Shown in pieces: positions 26,411-35,812 of a DNA stretch of 64,000 nucleotides. The position numbers and the translations under genes were made by a program. The notes beneath the pieces are model-generated. The model saw only the letters and a program-made list of their open reading frames with translations, was not told where the DNA came from and did no database searches. Each line of letters begins with the position of its first letter. The stretch's first letter is position 1. Source of the stretch: Sphingobium sp. MI1205 (lineage in GTDB: Bacteria; Pseudomonadota; Alphaproteobacteria; Sphingomonadales; Sphingomonadaceae); NCBI RefSeq assembly GCF_001563285.1, contig NZ_CP005188.1, forward strand, positions 2,113,501-2,177,500. The letters run 5' to 3'.

Positions 26411-27240
26411 GGCTTGCCTCCCATGCCTGCCAATGCGGCGGCGGCATCCGCCTGATAGCTTTCCGACACGGTCACGGCGCGACTGAGATAGGCGCGGGCC
26501 TTGACCGTGTCGCCGATGTTCAACGCCACCTTGCCCGCATCGCCCAGCCGCTTGGCCCAGCCATTGGCGTCATCCGCCGGGCGGCGTTCTATGTCGCGCC
26601 CCGCCATCACCTGCGCCGCGTCGCCATTGGCGATGATGCGTGGATCGTCGGGTGTCATCTCCTGCGCCCTGGCGAAGATGGCTGCGGCTTTCTCCGCCTG
26701 ACCCTGCGCCATCAGCGACAGGCCATAATTGTTGAGGATCTGCACCGGCTTGTCGGTCAGTTGAAAGGCCTTTTCATAAGCCGCGGCGCTCAGCGCCCAG
26801 TTCTTCGCCGCGTCATAGGCAACGCCCAGCGCGCTCCACGCCCGCCACCGTTCCGCGCATCGCTCAACCGCGCGCCGCAGCGCCTGCGCCGCCTGCTCGG
26901 CCCGGCCCAAGCGCATATGCGCGATGCCCAGCCCCTCATCGACCCGGCAGTCGGTCGATCCCGCCTGACTGATCGCGGCAAAGCGCGCTGCCGCCTCTGC
27001 ATCCTGCCTCCTGGCCAGCGCCATGCGGGCAAGGGCTATCTCCATCGCCGCCCCGTCATGCGGCTGCGCATCGGCGCGCCATTGGCTCAGCATGGCTTCG
27101 GCCTGGATCATGCGCCCGCCATCAATGGCGTCATCGATCAACCGGCCATAGTCCAGCGCGGAAACCGGAACCGTCATCGCGCCCGGAGCATCGCCAACCG
27201 GGGATGCCAACGCAGCCGCCAGCAGCAGAAGGACGCTCAT
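26407..27240 (-). CDS. TPR protein of the Tad locus
   Basis: A 277-residue protein with a signal peptide (M-S-V-L-L-L-L-A-A-A-L-A), then TPR repeats over about residues 80-230 (A-W-S-A-L-G-V-A-Y-D, L-N-N-Y-G-L-S-L-M-A-Q-G). The start at 27240 overlaps the preceding stop (ATGA). TadD-like TPR proteins help assemble the pilus secretin or basal body. This is one of two adjacent TPR genes. Confidence 0.8.
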   Translation of the reverse strand: MSVLLLLAAALASPVGDAPGAMTVPVSALDYGRLIDDAIDGGRMIQAEAMLSQWRADAQPHDGAAMEIALARMALARRQDAEAAARFAAISQAGSTDCRVDEGLGIAHMRLGRAEQAAQALRRAVERCAERWRAWSALGVAYDAAKNWALSAAAYEKAFQLTDKPVQILNNYGLSLMAQGQAEKAAAIFARAQEMTPDDPRIIANGDAAQVMAGRDIERRPADDANGWAKRLGDAGKVALNIGDTVKARAYLSRAVTVSESYQADAAAALAGMGGKP

Positions 27241-28151
27241 CCCTGTTCCCCGTCCCACTTCCACAGCTTTTCGAACAGATCATCCGTCGCATCTCCGCCC
27301 GCCATCGTCGCGCAAGCGCGCGATGGCTTGGCGTCAGTACGAACCGGCGACAGATCAATGGAGTAGCCCGTCGCGGGCAGCCGCACGCCCACGCTTCCCG
27401 ACTGTCCACAGCCAATGGCAACCGGCCGCGCCCGCGCCGCCGCAATGGAAGCAATCGGCGCCTTCAACTCCCGCGCCAGCGACAGGACGGGCGTTGATCG
27501 GCCATCATCAGCCACAGTCACGATGGCCGTCGTCAGTTGCGCCGTCTTGCGATCCGGCATGGCGGAGCGCGCCGCGCTGGCAGCCACCGTTTGCAACCGC
27601 ACCTCGCCCATCGAAACGCGCTCCAGCTCCAGCCCGGAAGCTCGCGCATCCAACCCGGCAGAGACCACCGAACCACCCGCCGCCAGTTGCGCCAGCGTCG
27701 GACGCCGCGCCATTCCCCCGGCTGCACCCTGGCCGATCTGCGCCAGCAGCGCATTCGCCTCAGCCTGCAAACCCTGCGCTGTCAGGCTGCGCGCGAAGTT
27801 GCGATGAATGCGCTCATCCTGCGGCGCCCGCGCCAACGCCAGCTCGAAATATTGCCGCGCAAGGTCATGCCGCCCGATCGCCGCATAGCTAATCGCGACA
27901 CCGTTCAGCGCATGCGCATCGCCCGGCTGATGCCGCATCGCCCGGCGATAGGCGTCCAGCGCCAGTGCATGCTCGCCCCGCGAAAACAGCAGGTCTCCCC
28001 GCGCCAGCGCATCCGCGCCCGTAGCGGCGGCGTCTCCATTGACCGGCCGGACAGCGATCTCCCGGTTCGCCGAACTGCATGCCGCGCTCGCGAAGATGAG
28101 CGCCACTGCAACTGCCCGTCTCATCATGCCCCGTCCCCCATTGTCATTCAT
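27237..28151 (-). CDS. TadD-like TPR lipoprotein
   Basis: A 304-residue protein. A lipobox A-S-A-A-C follows a hydrophobic leader. The real start may be M-M-R-R at 28127 rather than 28151. Two or three TPR units (A-L-N-G-V-A-I-S-Y-A-A-I-G) fill residues 45-140, followed by a low-complexity Ala/Arg-rich region and a C-terminus with two Cys (G-C-G-Q-S-G-S and A-C-A-T). The position after tadC matches TadD, the pilotin-like lipoprotein of Tad systems. Confidence 0.85.
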   Translation of the reverse strand: MNDNGGRGMMRRAVAVALIFASAACSSANREIAVRPVNGDAAATGADALARGDLLFSRGEHALALDAYRRAMRHQPGDAHALNGVAISYAAIGRHDLARQYFELALARAPQDERIHRNFARSLTAQGLQAEANALLAQIGQGAAGGMARRPTLAQLAAGGSVVSAGLDARASGLELERVSMGEVRLQTVAASAARSAMPDRKTAQLTTAIVTVADDGRSTPVLSLARELKAPIASIAAARARPVAIGCGQSGSVGVRLPATGYSIDLSPVRTDAKPSRACATMAGGDATDDLFEKLWKWDGEQG

Positions 28152-29119
28152 CGTGCCATGACCGGCAGAATTTCACGGACCACGCGCACCACGGCGGGCA
28201 GCATCAGCACCCCGATCATCACCGGCAACATGCAGGCGACCAGGGGCACCGACAGCAGCACCGGCAATCGGTGCGCCTTCTCCTCGGCCCGCATTCGCCG
28301 CTTTTCCCGCATCTCTCCGGCATAGACGCGCAGCGTCTGCCCCACGCTCGATCCCAACTGGTCCGACTGGATCAGCAGCGTCGCGAACGACCGGATCTCA
28401 TCCACATCGACATCGTCAGCCATCCGCCGCAGGGCGTCGGCCCGGCTGCGCCCCGCGCGCAGTTCCAGCACGACCTTGCCCAGCGCCGCCGATACCAATG
28501 GATGCGATATGGCAAGCTCACGCCCCACCCGGTCCATCGCCGCTTCCAGCCCCAGCCCCGCCTCGACGCACACCAGCATCAGATCCAGCGCGTCGGGAAA
28601 GCCGTGAACGATCGCCTCCTGCCGCCGCGCCGCCTTCGCCGAAATGAAGAGGTTGGGCAGGTACAGGCCGAGCACCGCGATGGCCGTCGCCATGAAATAG
28701 AGCTTCACCGGGCTGGGCGGCTCCGGCTTGCTAAGCGACATCAGCACCATCACCGCTGGCAGCGCCAGCGTCAACGTCAGCCGAATAAAGGTAAAGACCT
28801 TGGGCGCCTCGGGCGAGGCATAGCCCGCCGCGATCAGCCGCCGACGCAGGGAATCGCTCTGCGTGTCGGCCAGCGAAATGCCCAGCTTCTCGATCCGGTC
28901 GACCAGCTTCTTCCATTCGCTGTTGTTGCGCTCGTTCCGCAGGCTCTGCCCGCCACCCTGCACAGCGCCGCCGGACCCGCTGACGACGTCCAGCCGGCTG
29001 CGCACCTTGGCCGTGCGCGACAGCATTTCGGACACGCCATAGACGATCGCGACGATCGCGACGAACAGCAGGATCAGCAATACCGGGCGAAGCTGCGATA
29101 TAAGGGCAAAGTCCAACAT
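28148..29119 (-). CDS. tadC: Tad platform protein TadC
   Basis: A 323-residue inner-membrane protein of the T2SS-F family. It has one N-terminal helix, a cytoplasmic region, a G-F-P-D-A-L-D-L-M-L-V-C-V-E-A-G-L motif and two C-terminal helices. It is paired with TadB as in all Tad loci and would form the platform driven by the CpaF ATPase. It overlaps the TPR gene downstream by 4 bp. Confidence 0.92.
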   Translation of the reverse strand: MLDFALISQLRPVLLILLFVAIVAIVYGVSEMLSRTAKVRSRLDVVSGSGGAVQGGGQSLRNERNNSEWKKLVDRIEKLGISLADTQSDSLRRRLIAAGYASPEAPKVFTFIRLTLTLALPAVMVLMSLSKPEPPSPVKLYFMATAIAVLGLYLPNLFISAKAARRQEAIVHGFPDALDLMLVCVEAGLGLEAAMDRVGRELAISHPLVSAALGKVVLELRAGRSRADALRRMADDVDVDEIRSFATLLIQSDQLGSSVGQTLRVYAGEMREKRRMRAEEKAHRLPVLLSVPLVACMLPVMIGVLMLPAVVRVVREILPVMAR

Positions 29120-29123
29120 CAGG

Positions 29124-30128
29124 TCACACTTTCAGGTCAACCATGCGGCGTATCGTCACAAAGCCGATGATGTAGAGGGTGATAAGCCCGGCAAAGCCGA
29201 AGATGAACATCGGGTCTTCGGCGATATCCAGGTAGAAGGCGGGATTGAGAAGGAACAGCGCGACAAAGGCCAGGATCGGCAGGGCCGTCAGCATCACCGC
29301 CGTCATCCGCCCTTCGGAACTCAGCGCCCGCACCTTCATGAACAGGCTGGCCCGCTCGCGAATGACCGCCGACAGATTTTCGAGGATCTCGGCCAGGTTG
29401 CCACCTGTCTCCGCCTGCACAGACAGCGACGTCACGAACATGTGCATCTCGTTCATGTCCCACCGCTCGGCCATGCGCTGCAACGCATCGCGCAGGTCCG
29501 AACCATAGGTCACTTCATCGACGACAATGCCGAATTCGCTGCCGATCGGGTCGCGCATTTCCTTGGTCAGCAGGTCGAGCGCCGCCGCGATCGGATGCCC
29601 CGCGCGCAGGCCGCGAACAAAGGTGTCGAGCGCGACGGGAAACTGCTCTTCCATCTTCTTGCGCCGCCGCTGGCTCATCCGGCTCAGCACCATGATGGGC
29701 AGCATCACGCCCAGCGACGCGGCGAAAGCGCCCGCCATGACGATCATGCCCGCCGTCATGCCATAGCCCGCCGCCAGCGCGCCGACGACCACGATCAGGA
29801 ACAATATGCCCGTCGCAATGGCCATCAACGTCAGCACGGTCCGCGCAGGCACGCTCAGCCCCGCGCCATGCAACGCCCGCACGATGCTCAGCCCCATGCG
29901 GCCAAAAACGCTGTCATGGCTGAAATTCAGGCTGTCGTCATTACGCCGCAGCTTGGACAGCACGGTGCTGCGCTCATAGCCCGCAGCGATCATCTTGAGC
30001 CGCTTGTTGACGACCCGTTCCTTGCCCGCCCGTGCGCGCAGCCAGCTGGAAACCCCCTCGATCGTCAGGATCACCGCCGCGAACAGCAGGACCAGGACAA
30101 GGGCGCGGATGTAAAGCGGGTTTATCAT
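29124..30128 (-). CDS. tadB: Tad platform protein TadB
   Basis: A 334-residue T2SS-F-family membrane protein. It has an N-terminal helix, two central helices near residues 100-150, the F-P-V-A-L-D-T-F-V-R-G-L-R-A-G-H-P motif and two C-terminal helices. It is adjacent to cpaF (4-bp overlap) and 4 bp before tadC, the conserved Tad order. Confidence 0.92.
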   Translation of the reverse strand: MINPLYIRALVLVLLFAAVILTIEGVSSWLRARAGKERVVNKRLKMIAAGYERSTVLSKLRRNDDSLNFSHDSVFGRMGLSIVRALHGAGLSVPARTVLTLMAIATGILFLIVVVGALAAGYGMTAGMIVMAGAFAASLGVMLPIMVLSRMSQRRRKKMEEQFPVALDTFVRGLRAGHPIAAALDLLTKEMRDPIGSEFGIVVDEVTYGSDLRDALQRMAERWDMNEMHMFVTSLSVQAETGGNLAEILENLSAVIRERASLFMKVRALSSEGRMTAVMLTALPILAFVALFLLNPAFYLDIAEDPMFIFGFAGLITLYIIGFVTIRRMVDLKV

Positions 30129-31483
30129 TGCACCACCGCATCGGGACGGAAAAGCTCGGCGGGCAGGCTGATGCCCCGGTCGGCCAGCTCGCCCATGAAT
30201 TTGGGCCGGATGCCGGTCGCCTCGAAATGGCCGCGCACCATGCCATTCTCGTCACGGCCCGTCATCTTGAAGCGGAAGATTTCCTGCATGGTGATGACCT
30301 CGCCTTCCATGCCCGTGATCTCCGAAATGCTCAGCAGGCGGCGGCGTCCGTCGGACAGTCGCCCCACCTGCACGATGACGTTCAGCGCCGACGCGATCTG
30401 CGCCCGCGCCGAACGCGGCGAAATGTCGATGCCGCTCATGCCGATCATCTGCTCCACGCGGGACAGCGCGTCGCGCGGCGTGTTCGCGTGGACCGTCGTC
30501 ATCGACCCGTCATGGCCCGTGTTCATCGCCTGGAGCATGTCGAACGCCTCCCCGGCGCGCACTTCGCCCACGATGATGCGGTCGGGCCGCATGCGCAGCG
30601 CATTCTTCACCAGGTCGCGCTGGGTCACTTCGCCCCGCCCCTCGATGTTCGGAGGCCGCGTTTCCAGCCGCGCGACATGGCGCTGCTGCAACTGAAGCTC
30701 GGCCGAATCCTCGATGGTCACGATCCGCTCGGCCTCGTCGATGCTCGCCGACATGGCGTTGAGCAGCGTGGTCTTGCCCGAACCCGTACCGCCCGAAATC
30801 AGCACGTTGCGCCGCGATGCGACCACGGCCGACAGCACCTGCGCCATCGGCGCCGGCACGCTGCCCAGTTCGGACAGCCGCGCCATGCTGATCGGCACCT
30901 TGGCGAACTTGCGGATCGACAGCAGCGATCCATCGACCGCCAGCGGCGGCACCACCGCGTTCACGCGCGAACCGTCCGCGAGCCGCGCGTCAACGAACGG
31001 CGAGGATTCATCCACGCGCCTGCCCACCGCCGCCACGATCTTCTGGATGATGCGCAACAGATGCTTTTCATCCTTGAACCGCGTCGCCGTCTCCACCAGA
31101 CGCCCGCTCCGCTCGACGAAGACGCATTTGTAGCCGTTCACCAATATGTCGGTGACGCTATGGTCCTTCAGCAGCGGCTCCAATGGCCCCAGCCCCAGCA
31201 GCTCGTCCAATATGTCCGAAACCAGCCGCCGCCGTTCCTCCAGGTTGAGCGCGTGCTTCTGCAAAGCCAGCTGTTCATGGACGATCTCGCCCACTTCCGC
31301 TTCCACCTGCGCGCGCGACATATTCTCCAGCGCGGACAGGTTGATCAGGTCGATCAGCTTCTGGTGCAGCGCGACCTTCAACTCGGTATGCCGGTCCTCT
31401 TCCCAATGGACCAGTTCCGTATCAGTCGGCCCCACATCGTCACGGTCGCCCGGCCGGTTCTCGCCTTTTCGGATCTGCCACAT
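30125..31483 (-). CDS. cpaF: Tad secretion ATPase CpaF/TadA
   Basis: A 452-residue GspE/VirB11-type ATPase that powers pilus extension and retraction. Walker A, G-G-T-G-S-G-K-T-T, is at residues 231-239. The Asp box and Walker B (I-I-V-G-E-V-R) follow, with His box H-D-G-S-M-T-T-V-H-A-N. The N-terminal ~90 residues and the D-I-L-V-N-G motif match CpaF. The start overlaps the cpaE stop by 1 bp. Confidence 0.95.
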   Translation of the reverse strand: MWQIRKGENRPGDRDDVGPTDTELVHWEEDRHTELKVALHQKLIDLINLSALENMSRAQVEAEVGEIVHEQLALQKHALNLEERRRLVSDILDELLGLGPLEPLLKDHSVTDILVNGYKCVFVERSGRLVETATRFKDEKHLLRIIQKIVAAVGRRVDESSPFVDARLADGSRVNAVVPPLAVDGSLLSIRKFAKVPISMARLSELGSVPAPMAQVLSAVVASRRNVLISGGTGSGKTTLLNAMSASIDEAERIVTIEDSAELQLQQRHVARLETRPPNIEGRGEVTQRDLVKNALRMRPDRIIVGEVRAGEAFDMLQAMNTGHDGSMTTVHANTPRDALSRVEQMIGMSGIDISPRSARAQIASALNVIVQVGRLSDGRRRLLSISEITGMEGEVITMQEIFRFKMTGRDENGMVRGHFEATGIRPKFMGELADRGISLPAELFRPDAVVQ

Positions 31484-32718
31484 CAGCCCTTCTCCGCCTG
31501 GCGCCGCGCTTCAACCGCTTGCGTGGTGCAATCGACGATATCCGCCATGTCCTTGCAGATGCGGCTGCGCGCCTTGAGTTCCTGGATCAACACCCCCTGG
31601 TCCAGCGCCGAGCTGACCAGCGGAAAGTCGTTCGCGATGCTCAGGTTCACCGGATGGTCCAGCGCCGCCGCCGCATCCTCCAGCCCGATCGCGCGGAACA
31701 GCTTCTTTTCCACCCGGTTGGCGATCACATGGATGCGCGCCGGATCAATATCCTGGTCGCGCAGCAGGGCGATCTGCCGCCGCGCCTGGCGCAGGCTGGC
31801 GATGGTCAGTTCGCACACCAGAAATATGACTTCCGACCGCGCCACCAGCGACATGGACCAGTTGGTCCAGTTGCCCGGCAGGTCCAGATAAATGGTGTCG
31901 AAGTTCCGCTGCGCCAGTTCGATGACACGGAACACCTGATCCGCGTTCACCGCCTCCAGCGGCATGATCTCCGTCGGCGCAGTCACCACATGCAGCCCGG
32001 TCGGCGTCTCGACCGTCACGGAGCCAAGCAGTTCCCGGTCCACCCGGTTGCCCGCCTGCAACAGGTCCGCCAGCGTCAGCGACGATGTGATGTTCAGATA
32101 CGTTCCCGCACCGCCGAACTGCACGTCAAAGTCGAACAGGCACACCCGCTCGCCCGCCTGTTTCGCCGACCGCGCATGCAGGCTGGCCGCCTGCGTCGCG
32201 ATGGTAGTCGCCCCCACGCCGCCGACGCTCTTGATGATCGACACCAGCGCGCCCGTCTTGACGTCGCGGCCACCCTGCGCCGCGATCTCGCCACGCAGTT
32301 GATCCAGAACCGTCGTCAGTTCGCTCGCCTGCAAGGGCAGCGCCACCACATCATTGATCCCGCTCCGCAGCAGCGCGCGCACCAGCGGAATTTCCGCATT
32401 ACGCACCGCCGCCACCACCAGCAGCGCCGGATTGGCCGCCCGCAACGCCGCCAGCCGCCGCATCGACGCTTCGTCGTCCGGCTGCACCTCAAGGATGACG
32501 GCCTTCGCCTCCCCCACCAGCTGCTGCGGCAAAGCCGTGCCCGGCGCCATCATCGACAGCGTGAGCGATTGCCCGCTCAGCCGATCGCCCATGATATCGG
32601 AAGCCGCTACCTCCTGCTCGGACAGGATCAGGTGGATGCCTTCATCCCCCACATCAAGGGTCCAGCTCTCGGTCGCCTCCGCAGTGTTCGTCACGATGCC
32701 CAAGATCTTGTTCCTCAA
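31483..32718 (-). CDS. cpaE: Pilus localisation ATPase CpaE/TadZ
   Basis: A 411-residue protein. An atypical receiver-like domain (about residues 25-145) precedes a ParA/MinD-type ATPase with a deviant Walker A (K-S-V-G-G-V-G-A-T-T) and L-D-L-P-G-N-W. This is the CpaE/TadZ architecture that sets the polar site of Tad pilus assembly. It lies between the pseudopilins and cpaF, with 4-bp overlaps. Confidence 0.92.
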   Translation of the reverse strand: MRNKILGIVTNTAEATESWTLDVGDEGIHLILSEQEVAASDIMGDRLSGQSLTLSMMAPGTALPQQLVGEAKAVILEVQPDDEASMRRLAALRAANPALLVVAAVRNAEIPLVRALLRSGINDVVALPLQASELTTVLDQLRGEIAAQGGRDVKTGALVSIIKSVGGVGATTIATQAASLHARSAKQAGERVCLFDFDVQFGGAGTYLNITSSLTLADLLQAGNRVDRELLGSVTVETPTGLHVVTAPTEIMPLEAVNADQVFRVIELAQRNFDTIYLDLPGNWTNWSMSLVARSEVIFLVCELTIASLRQARRQIALLRDQDIDPARIHVIANRVEKKLFRAIGLEDAAAALDHPVNLSIANDFPLVSSALDQGVLIQELKARSRICKDMADIVDCTTQAVEARRQAEKG

Positions 32719-33353
32719 TTTGGTACCTGATCTGAATAGGTCTGGCCGCTTTCCATGGTGAGCGCGGTCGAAAAATCTGGAAGATCAATTTCCCCGCCAA
32801 ACAACTGAAAGAGAGTTGGTTGAAACGCCATCCCCGTTAGCTCGACTGTGATGAGGGGTGAAGCATCCGCCCCATTCGGATTGCCTGCAAATCCCAGTCC
32901 TGACGGCTTATAAAGTATCCGCACATTATCCGGGTTAAGATCTGGCATAAACGCATGCATCCGGTCATAAATGCGCATGAATGGACTGTCGTTGCCGGAA
33001 TCGGCCGCTGTACCCCACGGACATTTCTCGCACGGATCGCAGGTCACATTTCCAGCTGCATCAGCATGACAGGACATAGTTCCGTAGGCCGTCGAGGGTA
33101 TGATATCACCCTGCGTCAAACTCTCGGTGCCGACAAAGCTATGAGACGCAAGCCCTGTCGGCACCGGATCCGTCACAACAGCAAATCGAGCCCCCACCTG
33201 CGTCGCCTTTTCCGCATGATTCCAAGTCCACATCAAGCGCCCGACATCAATGATCCCGATCAGGAAAATGATAAGGAGCGGGAGCACCATTGCAAATTCT
33301 GCTGCTGAGCTACCCCGGCGATCGCGCAGAACATGAGGGATCACGATGCTCAT
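32715..33353 (-). CDS. TadE-family pseudopilin (first)
   Basis: A 212-residue protein with the TadE signature, R-G-S-S-A-A-E-F-A-M-V-L-P-L-L, followed by a single hydrophobic helix and a periplasmic domain containing a C-x-x-C-x-x-C cluster (C-D-P-C-E-K-C). It is likely a minor pilin processed by CpaA. The coding DNA is noticeably A+T-richer than cpaE beside it. Confidence 0.88.
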   Translation of the reverse strand: MSIVIPHVLRDRRGSSAAEFAMVLPLLIIFLIGIIDVGRLMWTWNHAEKATQVGARFAVVTDPVPTGLASHSFVGTESLTQGDIIPSTAYGTMSCHADAAGNVTCDPCEKCPWGTAADSGNDSPFMRIYDRMHAFMPDLNPDNVRILYKPSGLGFAGNPNGADASPLITVELTGMAFQPTLFQLFGGEIDLPDFSTALTMESGQTYSDQVPN

Positions 33354-33871
33354 ATTCCCGCCACCGTAGCTTGGGATTCTGCGTTCAGCGTCAAGCTGGT
33401 GCCGAACAGCCCCATGCTTGCAAACAATGAACTATAGGGTTGCGCTGAAACTCTCACCTTCACGACCGGCAGATAATCCTTTGCAGCGTATATGCCCGAA
33501 TAATCGGCATTGCTGGCGGTTGAGACGCAATCATATTTCACACTAATATGAGCGGCGTCTGTCCACGAAGCCATACGGGGCATCCCTCCCGTCGTGACCT
33601 GGCCGGTACGAGTAATCAGTTGCGTGTCGGCAGCGACATTCCCCAATGGGTCCAAGTCGTCGTCTACCGCGTTACAAGGAAAATAGCTAAAATTCTGCCT
33701 TGATGCGAAACGGGCTCCGTCGCGCACAGCTTTCACAACGACATGCTGATTTAGAAAGTAATTACCGATCTCGAAAGAACCGAACATCAGAGTTATTAGA
33801 ACCGGCAAAATAAGCGCCATTTCGGCAGCAGCTGCTCCACTTACACATCCTAATATTTTGTTTATCTTCAT
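33350..33871 (-). CDS. TadE-family pseudopilin (second)
   Basis: A 173-residue protein with G-A-A-A-A-E-M-A-L-I-L-P-V-L-I-T then one transmembrane helix, the TadE/TadF pattern. The periplasmic part ends S-Q-A-T-V-A-G-I. It overlaps the first tadE by 4 bp. Low GC content is shared with its neighbours. Confidence 0.85.
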   Translation of the reverse strand: MKINKILGCVSGAAAAEMALILPVLITLMFGSFEIGNYFLNQHVVVKAVRDGARFASRQNFSYFPCNAVDDDLDPLGNVAADTQLITRTGQVTTGGMPRMASWTDAAHISVKYDCVSTASNADYSGIYAAKDYLPVVKVRVSAQPYSSLFASMGLFGTSLTLNAESQATVAGI

Positions 33872-33877
33872 CGAAAT

Positions 33878-35488
33878 TCACTCGATCAGATATGGAACAG
33901 ATCGAAGAACCACTTGGGAACCCGATGAGCTTGCGCTGACATTGGTGGCGCTGATCACTTCAGCATATATTTCCTTATCTTCAGTGAAAATCTCGTTTTT
34001 CTTGCCGCCAAAGCTTCCCTTTCTCACGAAGGATGGCTCAACCAGAAAAATGTCCAGCCACATGGCTACTGGTACATTTTTTGTTTTCCCCTTCGCTTCG
34101 AGAGCTTCACAGTTCAAAACGGCAACAGACAATTTTCGACGATCGATAGGCGATATCGTAGGATCTATGCCAGATCGCCCCGTAGCCGGTTTCCCAAAAG
34201 CTGTGTCATTCCCACTAAGCGACTGGGGAATATTAATTCCCTTATAATCAGGCGGTGTCGTGCTCACCTGAACGGATTGGTGCGCGATTTCCCACTTGTA
34301 AAGTTCGTAGCGCGTTATGCTATCGGACAATGCCGCAGTCCACTGCGCGTGCGTCCAGTTATAGTTGACCCGGAAGTATGCGTCTCTATCCCACGACCCA
34401 TCTCCCATGATCGGGGTAGTGGATGAACTAGGCACAGCATGAACCAGATCTCGTGGATATCCCATGATGTCGGGATCTTCGCTCTTGTCGGTGGGCAGAA
34501 AGTTCGCCGATTGCGGTCGATAAGGCTTGGACGATTCAGTCCAATTTGCATTCGCGTTGCAGGATGCTCCTCCACTCGATTTACAAACCAGATCCTTTCT
34601 GGTGTTAATCGACGGTGAGCAGGTACCCCCCGGTTTACCCGGGCATGTGGGATTTCCGTTCGCGAACACATCAAACCGCGTGTTGAATGAACTCAAAGCT
34701 GCGGCCACCATCCCGGTCTTGGTTGTGACGCCATCTATAGGTTGGCATTCGCCCGGTGGAGTATCATAGCTCAACGCTGCGAAAAGTGCTGGCGAACCAT
34801 TGACGTCCTTGTCGTCAACAATATTAGACTCTAGCCAACCGAAATTTCCTGGCGCACTTGCATCGCCGGTGACCAGTCGCATACCTTGTCCAGCCACAGC
34901 ATTAAAGGGAAGGTGTTCATTCTCATTCCCAATTGGCTCATCCGGGTTGCAGATCATGACCGGGGGCTGTTTACAAATTGCTTGTCCCACGCCTGCAAAG
35001 GCCAGCGCCTTAATACCTCCGGAAGAGAAAACCTGCACGATCGGCGTCAAAGCAAAATTTGCCGTGCGCTTGTTCACTTCAACTTCAACAAACTTTGCAT
35101 CCGCATCCGATGTGGCTAATGCAGTCTTCTCTCTATCCTGATAGAATCGCAAAGTTCCCGCAGTATCACAGCCAGCTGGCAGGCTGGTTGAAGTCCCAAC
35201 GCCTACAGCTACCCCGCAACCGTCGTTGGCAAAGCGTGCGTTATTCTGGATCAGGTTTTTGACGGCATTGGTCGCCCGGGTTCGGGCATCATCTTCGCCA
35301 TCCAACTGCGTCGCCGCCGCCAGCGCAGCCTGATCGGCCGCGTTCTGCAATTCCGTGTCCAGCCCCGCCATCCGCGCATAGTCGAACGCGATGCCCCCCG
35401 CCGCGATCAGGGCGAACAGCGACAGGGCTACCGTCGGCGCTACCGCACCGCTGGTTGACCTGATCAGGCTATTCCGACGGGCGGACAT
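33878..35488 (-). CDS. TadG-family pilus-associated protein
   Basis: A 536-residue protein starting M-S-A-R-R-N. An R-S-T-S-G-A-V-A-P-T-V-A-L anchor helix begins a TadG-N region with A-G-L-D-T-E-L-Q-N-A-A-D-Q-A-A-L-A-A-A, the hallmark of TadG. The long Cys-containing periplasmic part has no clear vWA MIDAS motif that I can see. The first ~90 codons are GC-rich, but from about 35270 downward the DNA turns A+T-rich. Confidence 0.85.
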   Translation of the reverse strand: MSARRNSLIRSTSGAVAPTVALSLFALIAAGGIAFDYARMAGLDTELQNAADQAALAAATQLDGEDDARTRATNAVKNLIQNNARFANDGCGVAVGVGTSTSLPAGCDTAGTLRFYQDREKTALATSDADAKFVEVEVNKRTANFALTPIVQVFSSGGIKALAFAGVGQAICKQPPVMICNPDEPIGNENEHLPFNAVAGQGMRLVTGDASAPGNFGWLESNIVDDKDVNGSPALFAALSYDTPPGECQPIDGVTTKTGMVAAALSSFNTRFDVFANGNPTCPGKPGGTCSPSINTRKDLVCKSSGGASCNANANWTESSKPYRPQSANFLPTDKSEDPDIMGYPRDLVHAVPSSSTTPIMGDGSWDRDAYFRVNYNWTHAQWTAALSDSITRYELYKWEIAHQSVQVSTTPPDYKGINIPQSLSGNDTAFGKPATGRSGIDPTISPIDRRKLSVAVLNCEALEAKGKTKNVPVAMWLDIFLVEPSFVRKGSFGGKKNEIFTEDKEIYAEVISATNVSASSSGSQVVLRSVPYLIE

Positions 35489-35507
35489 GGTTGGAAGCCC
35501 TCCCCGA

Positions 35508-35798
35508 TCACCGGCCGCCCGAGCCGCTGCCCGAGCCACCGCCTGCACCGCCCCCAGAACCTTGCGTCGTACTGATCGTCGCCGGTTTCTTCACCTTGTC
35601 GGTGCGGTAGCGTTCCACTGCGGCCGCGCTCTTGCTGCCGTCGCCGCCTTCGACGATCGTGCCATCGTAGCGCGGTTCGGGGTTGATCACCTGCTGCGCA
35701 TAGTTGGCGCGCACCGCCCCGCCAAAGGTCGGGTCGTTCGCGGTGCAGCCCGCCAGCGCCGGGACGGCCAGCATCGCGGCCAGGGACAGTCTGCGCAT
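35508..35798 (-). CDS. Short Tad-locus lipoprotein in the CpaD position
   Basis: A 96-residue protein. The ATG at 35798 has GGGAG eight bases upstream, and the lipobox is A-L-A-G-C. The mature part has Y-A-Q-Q-V-I-N-P-E-P-R-Y and E-R-Y-R-T-D-K-V-K-K-P, then a Gly/Ser-rich tail. It sits between cpaC and tadG, where cpaD (about 200 residues) is usually found. The N-terminal half may be a reduced CpaD-like domain, but this is not certain. Confidence 0.75.
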   Translation of the reverse strand: MRRLSLAAMLAVPALAGCTANDPTFGGAVRANYAQQVINPEPRYDGTIVEGGDGSKSAAAVERYRTDKVKKPATISTTQGSGGGAGGGSGSGSGGR

Positions 35799-35812
35799 GG
35801 TCTCACTCCCGC

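Noticed and set aside
30032..31891. A 619-codon plus-strand frame across cpaF and cpaE
   Set aside because: It is the antisense shadow of two well-supported pilus genes, and its translation is His/Arg/Gln-rich noise.
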